A stretch of 40,103 nucleotides of DNA from Minisyncoccota bacterium (GTDB lineage Bacteria > Patescibacteriota > Minisyncoccia > Phycocordibacterales > Zambryskibacteraceae): the NCBI GenBank assembly GCA_025450175.1, contig JANWHY010000006.1:1-40103 (forward strand). The letters run 5' to 3'. Positions 23,593-30,475 of this stretch are shown here, in pieces (the first letter of the stretch is position 1; each line of letters begins with the position of its first letter). A model generated the notes under the pieces. It was given only the letters and a program-made list of their open reading frames with translations, was not told where the DNA came from and did no database searches. The position numbers were made by a program, and so were the translations under genes.

Positions 23593-23919
23593 TCAATCAT
23601 TATCTATTGCTCCACCAGACTCGTAGCCACGGTTGAAAGCGTTTGAAGAAACTAGGGAGAAGGCTTGTGCAAGTTGCTCCTTGTTCATTCTATCGAAGAC
23701 GACCTGAACCTTGGGATAAAGTCGTCTTTTCTCCTTCTGACTACTTGTTGGTCCTTTGCCGAACTCGAAGTCACCGAGTTCGGCAAACTTTTTGTCAGCG
23801 AAGCGCCATTTACCGGCAACAGTGTCGGTGGTTATGACCTCTTTAGTTCTTCGAATGACATCGCCAAGTGAAAGTACGTCACTGTACGTTATATCCTTCA
23901 CCCAGGCTAACAATTCCAT
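23593..23919 (-). CDS. Orphan protein of unknown function (108 aa)
   Basis: I do not recognise a family. The protein is soluble and mixed-charge, with a helical C-terminal part (FDRMNKEQLAQAFSLVSSNA) and an acidic end (GGAIDND). Gene status is supported by GGAAGG at 23926-23931, a TTGACT/TAAGAT promoter lying partly in the end of rnr, and a strong hairpin 4 nt after the stop. It is convergent with the TrpR-like gene, with operator copy 2 between them. Confidence 0.6.
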   Translation of the reverse strand: MELLAWVKDITYSDVLSLGDVIRRTKEVITTDTVAGKWRFADKKFAELGDFEFGKGPTSSQKEKRRLYPKVQVVFDRMNKEQLAQAFSLVSSNAFNRGYESGGAIDND

Positions 23920-23953
23920 CTAGCACCTTCCTTTTGAATACGTTTCTCGTGCT

Positions 23954-23981
23954 ATCTTAGCCACAAGGGAGAGGAAGTCAA
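23954..23981 (-). promoter_or_regulatory. Promoter of the 108-aa orphan gene
   Basis: TTGACT (23976-23981), a 16-nt spacer, and TAAGAT (23954-23959) on the minus strand, beginning 2 nt after the rnr stop. Confidence 0.65.
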
Positions 23982-23982
23982 T

Positions 23983-25896
23983 TTATATAAAAGCGAAATC
24001 TAAGGTCTTGCGTTCTGGATCAGAAGCCACAAGCTTCACGCGGACCTTGTCACCGAGAGAGTATCTCTTGCCTTTCTTGCCGACGATAGCATAGTTCTTC
24101 TGATCGAGTTCGTAGAAATCATCTTTCATATCGCGAAGCTTGACCATACCCTCCGCCTTGGTATTGGCCTCCTCGACATATACACCCCATTCGGAAACTC
24201 CAGAGACTGTAGCATCGAACTCTTCTCCAATGTGTTCTTGCATGTATTCAACCTGCTTGTATTTGACGGAGTTCCTCTCGGCCTCGGCGGCTTCGATCTC
24301 GCGCTCGGTGGACTCACTACACAGCCTCTGATATTTGAGGATCTCATCTTGCTCTATCTTACCCTTGGTGAGGAAGCGGTAGAGCAGGCGGTGCACCATC
24401 AGGTCGGGATATCGTCTGATAGGAGAGGTGAAGTGGGTGTAGTAAGCGAAGGCGAGACCAAAGTGGCCAAGGTTAGTCGTAGAGTAAATAGCCTTAGACA
24501 TAGCTCTTACGGCCGCAGTTTTTATAAGCATTTCTGTTGGACTACCTTCCACCTGTCTTAGCATCTTGGCAATATCTTCTCCAGTCGTCTCTCCTTTATT
24601 ATTCTTGAGCTCGAAGCCGAGGGCCTTAACGAAGGTAGCGAGGTTGATAATCTTCTCTCGATCTGGAGCATCGTGGATACGGTAGACGAAGGCCGAGCGA
24701 GAGTCCTTGGCTCCTGCTGCATGCATGTAGGTAGCCACTTCGCGATTTGCAAGTAGCATAAAGTCCTCAATTAGCTTGTGGGTGTCCTTCCTCTCTTTCT
24801 TATAAACCTTGATTGGCTTACCGAGATCGTCGAGTACAAATTTTACTTCCTCGGTCTCGAAGTCGATGGCCCCTTTCTTAAACTTCTCTACTCGGAGTTT
24901 CTTGGCTAGTTCGTTTAAAGTATTGAGTTCTTCGAGGAAGATACCACTCTTATTGTCGAGGATCTCTTGAGCTTCTTCGTAAGAAAATCTTTTGTCCGAC
25001 TCTATTAGGGTCTTACCAAACCAGCGTTCTTTAACTTGCGCATTTTTGTCCATAACGAAAACAGCTGAGAAGGCGTATTTTGGTTCGTTAGGGTTAAGGG
25101 AGCAGAGATCATTAGATAGGACCTCAGGGAGCATGGGGATGGTGCGATCTACCAGGTATACCGAGGTGCCACGCTTCTCGGCTTCTTTGTCTAGTGCTGT
25201 CTTCTCGACGACGAAGTGAGAGACATCGGCAATGTGGACGCCAACCTCGTAGTCTCCATTATCAAGTGTGCGGAGAGAGATAGCATCGTCGAAGTCCTTG
25301 GCATCTGCGGGGTCGATGGTAAAGGTGGTTATGGAACTGAAGTCTTTGCGATCCTTGAGCTTATCTTCTTTTGCATACTTCTCCTTCCACATATGAGCTT
25401 CTTCTTCTACCTCAGGAGGGAACTCGACTTCGAAGCCGGACTCGTAGACGATACCGAGCATCTCGGTGTTGTGCTCGCCAGCCTTACCTATCACTCTCAC
25501 TACTTCTCCTGTAGGACTCTTAGCTGAATCCTTCCAGGCAGTAATCTTGGCTTGAGCCTTGTCTCCAGGCTTAGCTCCATTAAGCTTCTCTTCCGGGATG
25601 AAGATATCTCGATACATCCGCTTGTCGTCGGGGACTAAGAAAAATTTCTCACCATCTCCTTCGAGTACCCCCACAAAGGCTGTCTTGTGGCGCTCTATGA
25701 TCTCTGTGACCTCTCCCTGCTTTCTACCCATCTCCTCAAAACCAAGATCTTTCACCTTCACTCTATCTAGGTTGAGGGCGGTCTTGATTCTCTCTGGTTG
25801 GATCTCTAGGTCTTGCTCTCTTTCCGGTACAGCGAAGTAGCCGACACCCTTGCCGGTTACCTTGATCGTCCCTTCAAATATATTTTCTTCTGTCAT
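23983..25896 (-). CDS. rnr: Ribonuclease R (RNB-family 3'-5' exoribonuclease)
   Basis: The 637-residue protein has N-terminal cold-shock-type domains (GKGVGYFAVPERE onward) and an RNB catalytic domain whose acidic metal cluster is DPADAKDFDDAIS (about residues 195-208). HIADVSHFV, FTSPIRRYPDLMVHR and a C-terminal S1 domain follow (FDATVSGVSEWGVYVEEA). It lacks the N-terminal helix-turn-helix and the long basic tail of E. coli RNase R. It degrades structured RNA and takes part in rRNA and tRNA quality control. It lies 14 nt downstream of tRNA-Leu(UAG) on the same strand and may be co-transcribed with the tRNAs. Confidence 0.94.
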   Translation of the reverse strand: MTEENIFEGTIKVTGKGVGYFAVPEREQDLEIQPERIKTALNLDRVKVKDLGFEEMGRKQGEVTEIIERHKTAFVGVLEGDGEKFFLVPDDKRMYRDIFIPEEKLNGAKPGDKAQAKITAWKDSAKSPTGEVVRVIGKAGEHNTEMLGIVYESGFEVEFPPEVEEEAHMWKEKYAKEDKLKDRKDFSSITTFTIDPADAKDFDDAISLRTLDNGDYEVGVHIADVSHFVVEKTALDKEAEKRGTSVYLVDRTIPMLPEVLSNDLCSLNPNEPKYAFSAVFVMDKNAQVKERWFGKTLIESDKRFSYEEAQEILDNKSGIFLEELNTLNELAKKLRVEKFKKGAIDFETEEVKFVLDDLGKPIKVYKKERKDTHKLIEDFMLLANREVATYMHAAGAKDSRSAFVYRIHDAPDREKIINLATFVKALGFELKNNKGETTGEDIAKMLRQVEGSPTEMLIKTAAVRAMSKAIYSTTNLGHFGLAFAYYTHFTSPIRRYPDLMVHRLLYRFLTKGKIEQDEILKYQRLCSESTEREIEAAEAERNSVKYKQVEYMQEHIGEEFDATVSGVSEWGVYVEEANTKAEGMVKLRDMKDDFYELDQKNYAIVGKKGKRYSLGDKVRVKLVASDPERKTLDFAFI

Positions 25897-25910
25897 TATT
25901 TAAGATTCTG

Positions 25911-25991
25911 TGGGCGAGAGAGGACTTGAACCTCCACTCCTTGCGGAACTAGGTCCTAAACCTAGCGCGTATACCATTTCGCCACTCGCCC
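25911..25991 (-). tRNA. tRNA-Leu(UAG)
   Basis: Acceptor GGGCGAG/CTCGCCC, anticodon loop TTTAGGA on a CTAGG/CCTAG stem, long variable arm and TTCAAGT T-loop. Anticodon UAG reads CUN. CCA is not encoded. Confidence 0.95.
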
Positions 25992-26006
25992 CTAAGCGCT
26001 ATTACG

Positions 26007-26133
26007 CTTGTGCGCCCAGAGGGAATGAACAGCTGGGAAACCCACGGTTTTCCCAAACCTTCCTCCACGGGAGAGAATTCTCCTCTCCCGACCCCACTCC
26101 TGTTCGATTCCCTCTGGGGAAGGCAAAAGCCTT
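26007..26133 (-). repeat. tRNA-3'-linked palindromic element, copy A (at tRNA-Lys)
   Basis: Read on the minus strand, the tRNA-Lys gene is followed by a small spacer hairpin (26120-26133), an inverted copy of the tRNA T-arm and acceptor (26107-26118), an 81-nt core (26027-26107), then a direct copy of the tRNA 3' end (26007-26026, a 20-nt exact repeat of 26131-26150). The outer arms pair over 18 bp with one bulged base. Inside are two hairpins, 26068-26090 (CGGGAGAG/CTCTCCCG) and 26034-26055 (TGGGAAA/TTTCCCA), giving a three-way junction. The core matches copy B at 75 of 81 positions. No coding potential is seen. Confidence 0.85.
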
Positions 26134-26134
26134 G

Positions 26135-26207
26135 TGCGCCCAGAGGGAATCGAACCCCCGACCATCTCCTTAAGAGGGAGCTGCTCTACCGGCTGAGCTA
26201 TGGGCGC
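26135..26207 (-). tRNA. tRNA-Lys(CUU)
   Basis: Acceptor GCGCCCA/TGGGCGC, D-stem GCTC/GAGC, anticodon loop CTCTTAA, T-loop TTCGATT. The 27-43 pair is a G-A mismatch; otherwise canonical. Discriminator A; CCA not encoded. The 3' end is duplicated downstream by the element at 26007-26133. Confidence 0.93.
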
Positions 26208-26213
26208 TTACAA

Positions 26214-26226
26214 GAATACAGTATTC
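26214..26226. repeat. Short perfect inverted repeat between divergent tRNA units
   Basis: GAATAC-A-GTATTC, in the 53-nt gap between tRNA-Lys (minus) and tRNA-Cys (plus). It overlaps a possible minus-strand -10 (TATTCT). Could be a control site or chance. Confidence 0.4.
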
Positions 26227-26260
26227 CAAAAAAATCAATTATGGTAAAGTGTTTTTCATT

Positions 26261-26332
26261 GGCGTAGTGGCGAAGTGGAAACGCTTCAGTCTGCAAAACT
26301 GACATGCGCGGGTTCGATTCCCGCCTACGCCT
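26261..26332 (+). tRNA. tRNA-Cys(GCA)
   Basis: Acceptor GGCGTAG/CTACGCC, anticodon loop CTGCAAA on a TCAGT/ACTGA stem, T-loop TTCGATT, discriminator T as usual for Cys. A TAAAGT with upstream TGG (extended -10, 26245-26250) lies 10 nt before it. Confidence 0.95.
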
Positions 26333-26334
26333 CG

Positions 26335-26418
26335 GCCCGGGTGGCGAAATAGGTATACGCGCAAGACTTAAAATTTTGTGATCGCAAGATCGTGTGGGTT
26401 CGATTCCCACCCCGGGCA
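26335..26418 (+). tRNA. tRNA-Leu(UAA)
   Basis: Acceptor GCCCGGG/CCCGGGC, anticodon loop CTTAAAA, long variable arm with GATCGCAAGATC, T-loop TTCGATT. Begins 2 nt after tRNA-Cys, so the two are one transcript. Confidence 0.95.
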
Positions 26419-26425
26419 CAAAAAT

Positions 26426-26460
26426 AAAAATCATGAGACATTGTATGTCTCATGATTTTT
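26426..26460. terminator. Bidirectional intrinsic terminator
   Basis: A perfect 15-bp stem (AAAAATCATGAGACA and its complement) with a 5-nt loop and T-runs on both strands. It ends the Cys-Leu tRNA unit (plus) and the PG-binding protein gene (minus). Confidence 0.9.
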
Positions 26461-26483
26461 ATTTCTTGAGTTTAATCCAATGA

Positions 26484-27131
26484 CTATTTGGTGCGGAAGG
26501 TTTCTGGCCAAGTGACCCTCTCATTACCAGAAGCATCTCGGACATAGACAACGTAGTTGTAAGTAGTGCTTGGTTGTAGATTAGTCAGGGATGCTTGGTG
26601 AGTGGTGCGTAGATCACTGTGGACTAAGAAACTTGTTCCAGAGACATGAACAGATCCATTTACATCCCCTTCGGTTAAAGCAATTGAGGAAGTACTATAG
26701 TAGATTATTGCAGCAGTATTCTTGCTTGTAGTCCAATTGATAGTAGCTTCTGTGTTTGAGGTGCTCACAATTACCGAGTAGATGAATGGGGTGGTTCTAT
26801 CTGAACCAACTGTACTACCACTGTTCATCTGCGCGTTGATAACTGGAAGAGTGGCTGGTCCGATACGACCAACAGCAGAGATGTTGTTGCGGGTCTGGAA
26901 TCTTCTCACAGCTCCTTGAGTAAGGGCTCCGAAGTATCCAGTCACTAATCCTTCTGGATAAAGGCTTGAGTCTAGAGCCAAGAAGGTTTGGAGAGCGGAG
27001 ACGTCCGTTCCTGTAGAACCCACTTCAAGTTGACGAGTTAGTGTATAAGCCTCTGCAAATAGAGGGGTGCCTAATACCACTATTGCTAGCGTGGCAAAAA
27101 CTCCCTTCAGAAATTTTGGGTTTTTAATCAT
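26484..27131 (-). CDS. Secreted peptidoglycan-binding protein with a fibronectin type III-like domain
   Basis: The 215-residue protein has a signal peptide (basic start, hydrophobic 10-25, FAEA cleavage region). A PG_binding_1 domain follows (about 33-95): LEVGSTGTDVSALQTFL, then YFGALTQGAVRRFQ and VGRIGPATL. Residues 110-215 form a fibronectin type III-like beta domain with NTEATINWTTSKNTAAIIYY and LTNLQPSTTYNYVVYVRDASGN. This layout is common among exported CPR proteins and suggests attachment to the wall or to a host surface. The following 148 nt (27132-27279) hold no gene that I can support. Confidence 0.88.
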   Translation of the reverse strand: MIKNPKFLKGVFATLAIVVLGTPLFAEAYTLTRQLEVGSTGTDVSALQTFLALDSSLYPEGLVTGYFGALTQGAVRRFQTRNNISAVGRIGPATLPVINAQMNSGSTVGSDRTTPFIYSVIVSTSNTEATINWTTSKNTAAIIYYSTSSIALTEGDVNGSVHVSGTSFLVHSDLRTTHQASLTNLQPSTTYNYVVYVRDASGNERVTWPETFRTK

Positions 27132-27279
27132 GTTATTGTTTACTAATAATTTTTTCTTACAATCTGGCCTCTTTCCTTTTGAGGGAATTTACAAAAACAA
27201 AAAAGAGGGGATTCACAAAGATTGAGAGAGAACCTAATCTTACACTGCCAACATGAAGACTTAATGAAACTTGGTAGGG

Positions 27280-27350
27280 TGCGGGTAGCGAGAATCGAAC
27301 TCGCGTCTCAACCTTGGGAAGGTCGCATTCTGCCACTAAACCATACCCGC
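27280..27350 (-). tRNA. tRNA-Gly(CCC)
   Basis: Acceptor GCGGGTA/TACCCGC, anticodon stem CGACC/GGTTG with loop TTCCCAA, T-loop TTCGATT. Lies 16 nt downstream of rbfA on the same strand, so it may be the tail of the infB-rbfA transcript. Confidence 0.93.
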
Positions 27351-27366
27351 AATTTTACTTATCTTA

Positions 27367-27690
27367 CTACTCAATATTTATCTCATCCAACCTCTGTCTG
27401 TTGCGCTCGCCGAAGTCGATCTTAAAGTCGATATGAGGGACGAAGCCGATACGAGAGTTGTCTCGTACATACATTTTAAACTCTGGAGTCTTACGCTCGA
27501 GGAACTTAAGAGCGGTCTCTTGCTCCTTATCGGGTAGTGTGGTGAAAAATATTTTTGCTTCTTTGCCAGTAGGGGAGATCTCAACTCGAGTGATAGTGAT
27601 CAAAGAAGCCTTTGTGGCATTATCGCGCACGAACTCTGCCGCAAGTCTGTGTAATATTTCCGAAGTTCTCTCTCGCTTTATTTCTCTCAT
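27367..27690 (-). CDS. rbfA: Ribosome-binding factor A
   Basis: The 107-residue protein has the KH-like RbfA pattern: RERTSEILHRLAAEF, ITITRVEISPTGKEAKIFF, and the closing IGFVPHIDFKIDFGERN (family 'RHTPELRF..D'). It helps mature the 30S subunit and its 16S 5' end. The ATG begins one base after the infB stop, giving a coupled pair. Confidence 0.92.
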   Translation of the reverse strand: MREIKRERTSEILHRLAAEFVRDNATKASLITITRVEISPTGKEAKIFFTTLPDKEQETALKFLERKTPEFKMYVRDNSRIGFVPHIDFKIDFGERNRQRLDEINIE

Positions 27691-29205
27691 TTATTTCGTT
27701 ACCACCTCTACTGACTCCAGGATATCTCCAGGCGCAATCTCAAACTTCGACTCAATCATGGCACCAAATTCTAAGCCTTCGTTGATAGACTCTGCAGCAA
27801 TCTTCGACTGTTGGAGCTCCTTCACTTTACCGGTACCGATGAAGGTATCCCGCCTATTAATCTTGACCACTGAGCCTTTCTTGAGGGTGCCTGTGAGGAC
27901 CTTGCCTCCCAAGACTTGTTTGCCCTTAGCGGTACTAAAGATCTTCAACACTTTAGTCGAACTCAAGATCTCTTCTACTTGGACCCTTGGCTCCTTATCT
28001 TCGAGCACCTTCTTCACTGTATCTGTGAGTTCGTAGATGATGTTGAAGTTTAAAATAGTGATGCCAGAGCGTTCTGCCAAGGCCTTGGCTTGTATATCAG
28101 TTTTGACATTGAAGCCGATAATATTTATACCCGGGATAGTTATGACATTCTTTATATCATTCTCATTTATAACTCCGATTCCGGAGAAGATGATCTTGGG
28201 CACAATTCTTTCTTTAGAAAGTTTTAGAATCTCGGCCTTAATAGCTTCAAGGCTCCCGGCAGTATCTGTCTTCAATAATATGGGTAGGGAAGTTATGTTG
28301 TCATTCATATCTCCACTTTGACTTTTCACTTGTGCACCTTGAGTTTTAGAGTATGCGATCGCCTCATCCTTCTTGAGGAAGGTTCTAAACTCGCTTCCAA
28401 TCTCGGGCATTTGGTCCCATCCTACGATCTGCACGGGGCTCGAGAAGGTGAGCTCTTCTACCATATTACTTTCGGCATCGAGCATGAAGCGTATGGGGCT
28501 AGTAGCGCCACTGGTAGCGGCCACTAGACCCGTGCGCACTGTGCCATCCTTTATGATCCCGACGCTCACTATCCCTCTTTTGGAGTCATGTCTGGTCTCA
28601 ATGATAGTGCCGGACCCGAGAGACTCGGTGTCCCCGGTCTTCTCATCAAGCGCGGCAAGAAGTGTAACCATGTCCAAGAAGTCATCCACTCCTGTGCCCT
28701 TCACTCCAGAGACTTCCACGACTGGAGTACTACCTCCGTAACCCTCTACCAGGATTCCATGTTCGGCAAGACCCGACTTGGTCCGCTCTATGTCTGCTGT
28801 CGGCTTATCGATCTTCGTTATGACCACCACTAGAGGTAGTCCGCACTCTGTAATATGTTTTAGTACCTCGAGAGTTTGAGGTTTGACACCATCTTCGGCA
28901 CTGACGATGAGTGCGGCGATGTCTGCCACGTTGGCACAACGAGTGCGGATGCTCGAGAAAGCCTCATGACCGGGAGTATCGAGTAGAGTAATGCGTATAC
29001 TCTCTCCTTCTTTTGTCCTGTGAGTGATCTCGTAGGCACTTGGGTGTTGAGTGATACCGCCCGCTTCGCCCGCTGTGACATTGCTCTTACGGATGTAGTC
29101 GATGAGAGTCGACTTGCCATGATCGATGTGACCAAGAATAGCCACCACCGGCGGGCGGGTCGTCCCCACTTTCACCTCTTTTGTTTTAGTAGATAATTGA
29201 GTCAT
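27691..29205 (-). CDS. infB: Translation initiation factor IF-2, minimal form
   Basis: The 504-residue protein begins almost at the G domain. G1 is GHIDHGKS (25-32; Ser where Thr is usual), switch II is DTPGHEAFSS, the NKxD equivalent is TKID, and GGITQHPSAYEI is the IF-2 signature. Domains II, III and IV (the fMet-tRNA-binding barrel) follow to the end. The long N-terminal region of typical bacterial IF-2 (700-900 residues) is absent. It delivers initiator tRNA and promotes subunit joining. Divergent from the cysteine desulfurase gene. Confidence 0.95.
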   Translation of the reverse strand: MTQLSTKTKEVKVGTTRPPVVAILGHIDHGKSTLIDYIRKSNVTAGEAGGITQHPSAYEITHRTKEGESIRITLLDTPGHEAFSSIRTRCANVADIAALIVSAEDGVKPQTLEVLKHITECGLPLVVVITKIDKPTADIERTKSGLAEHGILVEGYGGSTPVVEVSGVKGTGVDDFLDMVTLLAALDEKTGDTESLGSGTIIETRHDSKRGIVSVGIIKDGTVRTGLVAATSGATSPIRFMLDAESNMVEELTFSSPVQIVGWDQMPEIGSEFRTFLKKDEAIAYSKTQGAQVKSQSGDMNDNITSLPILLKTDTAGSLEAIKAEILKLSKERIVPKIIFSGIGVINENDIKNVITIPGINIIGFNVKTDIQAKALAERSGITILNFNIIYELTDTVKKVLEDKEPRVQVEEILSSTKVLKIFSTAKGKQVLGGKVLTGTLKKGSVVKINRRDTFIGTGKVKELQQSKIAAESINEGLEFGAMIESKFEIAPGDILESVEVVTK

Positions 29206-29239
29206 GGACCATTACCATACCATAAAAAGCCAAAATATG

Positions 29240-29245
29240 TATAAT
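29240..29245 (+). promoter_or_regulatory. -10 box abutting the cysteine desulfurase start
   Basis: TATAAT ends 7 nt before the ATG at 29253, with no Shine-Dalgarno. Confidence 0.55.
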
Positions 29246-29252
29246 TCTCGCC

Positions 29253-30470
29253 ATGTCTTGGTTTAAGGAAAAAAGAATATTTCTAGATTATGCCTCCGCC
29301 ACTCCGACTCTTCCGGAGGTTAAAAGGGTAATGGAGAAGTATCTTGTCGAGTACTTCTACAATCCCTCCGCTATATACGAAGAGGGTCTCACGGTGAAGA
29401 GAGTAGTAGAGAAGCACCGCCTGCGTATCGCCAAGCTCTTAGGTATACAAAGTGAGGGCCTTGTCTTCACCTCTAGTGGTACAGAGGCCAACAACCTAGC
29501 AATCCTTGGCACCTTTGCCAAAAGTCTCGAGAAGGTGAGGCACCCGCATGTCATCGTCTCTGCTATAGAACATCCATCTATCATTGCCTGTGCTGAAGAA
29601 GTGGTAAGGCGTGGGGGAGAGATGAGTATACTCAAGGTAGACGAGTCTGGGTTAGTCTCTCCCGCAGAGCTCGCGAAACTTATTAAGAAGAATACGGTGT
29701 TGGTATCGGTCGCTTTGGCTAATCATGAGGTGGGTACCATACAGCCTGTAGCAAAGCTTGGCCGAGTCATACGCAAGTATCGCAAGACTCATGGGATATC
29801 TTACCCCTATCTCCACACAGATGTGGCAGCAGGAGCAAACTTCTTACCTCTCTACATGGAGTCTCTACAGGCAGACCTTATGACGCTCGATGGGGGAAAG
29901 ATTTATGGTCCTAAGGGTGTCGGATTACTTGCAACGAGAGGTATAGTAGAGATTGGTCCAATAATCTTCGGTGGAGATCAAGAGGGAGGAAGACGTGCTG
30001 GCACTATTAATCCAGGCCTTATCGCTGGGATAACTCTTGCCCTTGAGAGAGCTGAGAGTGATAGAGAGAAGGAGAGTAAGCGTCTCCAAGGATATCGGAA
30101 AAGTTTTGTAGACTACATCGCTAAGAAGTTGTCTCAAGCTTCTGTAAACGGCTCTGAGACTTCTCATCTTCCCAATATTATTAGCATTGGAGTACCAGGG
30201 ACTCTAGCGGAGTTTGTCGTGATCAAGCTAGATCGCGCGGGGGTGGCCGTCTCTACAGGTGCCGGGTGTTCTCTCGATGGTCGAGTAAGTGGCTCACCCG
30301 TGATTCGCGCCTTGGGAAAAGAGCCCGCCCGACTGAACGGTGTCAGCCGTTCGGGCGGGGATTTGGCAGAGGCGACAGTGCGCATCTCCATGGGTCGCTA
30401 CACAACTTGGCGCGAGGTAGAAAAAGCCGCCGAAATTTTTTGTAAAGTGGTCAAAAGTGTGATAAAATAG
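29253..30470 (+). CDS. Cysteine desulfurase (IscS/NifS type) with an in-frame palindromic insertion
   Basis: The 405-residue class V aminotransferase starts FLDYASATPTLPEV and has SSGTEANNLAI, ASAIEHPSI, and the PLP lysine K216 in LDGGKIYGPKG (the usual preceding His is Gly). The sulfur-accepting loop is TGAGCS with Cys339. It supplies sulfur for Fe-S clusters and tRNA thiolation. Near the C-terminus, between IRALG and TVRISMGR, lies an extra block EPARLNGVSRSGGD encoded by a large hairpin (30324-30359). No iscU is adjacent. Lone desulfurases of this kind may serve tRNA modification; not proven here. Confidence 0.9.
   Translation: MSWFKEKRIFLDYASATPTLPEVKRVMEKYLVEYFYNPSAIYEEGLTVKRVVEKHRLRIAKLLGIQSEGLVFTSSGTEANNLAILGTFAKSLEKVRHPHVIVSAIEHPSIIACAEEVVRRGGEMSILKVDESGLVSPAELAKLIKKNTVLVSVALANHEVGTIQPVAKLGRVIRKYRKTHGISYPYLHTDVAAGANFLPLYMESLQADLMTLDGGKIYGPKGVGLLATRGIVEIGPIIFGGDQEGGRRAGTINPGLIAGITLALERAESDREKESKRLQGYRKSFVDYIAKKLSQASVNGSETSHLPNIISIGVPGTLAEFVVIKLDRAGVAVSTGAGCSLDGRVSGSPVIRALGKEPARLNGVSRSGGDLAEATVRISMGRYTTWREVEKAAEIFCKVVKSVIK
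30324..30359. repeat. In-frame palindrome inside the cysteine desulfurase gene
   Basis: CCCGCCC/GGGCGGG outer and GAACGG/CCGTTC inner stems around a 6-nt loop, with a 4-nt bulge. It is translated as part of EPARLNGVSRSGGD in a position where homologues have only a few residues, suggesting insertion of a repeat without frameshift. Confidence 0.7.
30440..30468 (+). promoter_or_regulatory. Promoter of the clpB gene
   Basis: TTGTAA (30440-30445), a 17-nt spacer, and TAAAAT (30463-30468), which lies across the desulfurase stop and 7 nt before the ATG at 30476. No CIRCE-type inverted repeat is seen. Confidence 0.6.
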
Positions 30471-30475
30471 GGCAA

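Noticed and set aside
26007-26207. Group I intron, T-box or integron attC as explanation of the tRNA-linked element
   Set aside because: The tRNAs are intact, so no intron; no T-box core or downstream gene control; GAAC/GTTC ends only loosely recall attC sites and no integrase is present.
25910-26267. Plus-strand reading frames across the tRNA cluster and element A
   Set aside because: They are antisense to tRNA-Leu, tRNA-Lys and the palindromic element; no Shine-Dalgarno or family resemblance.
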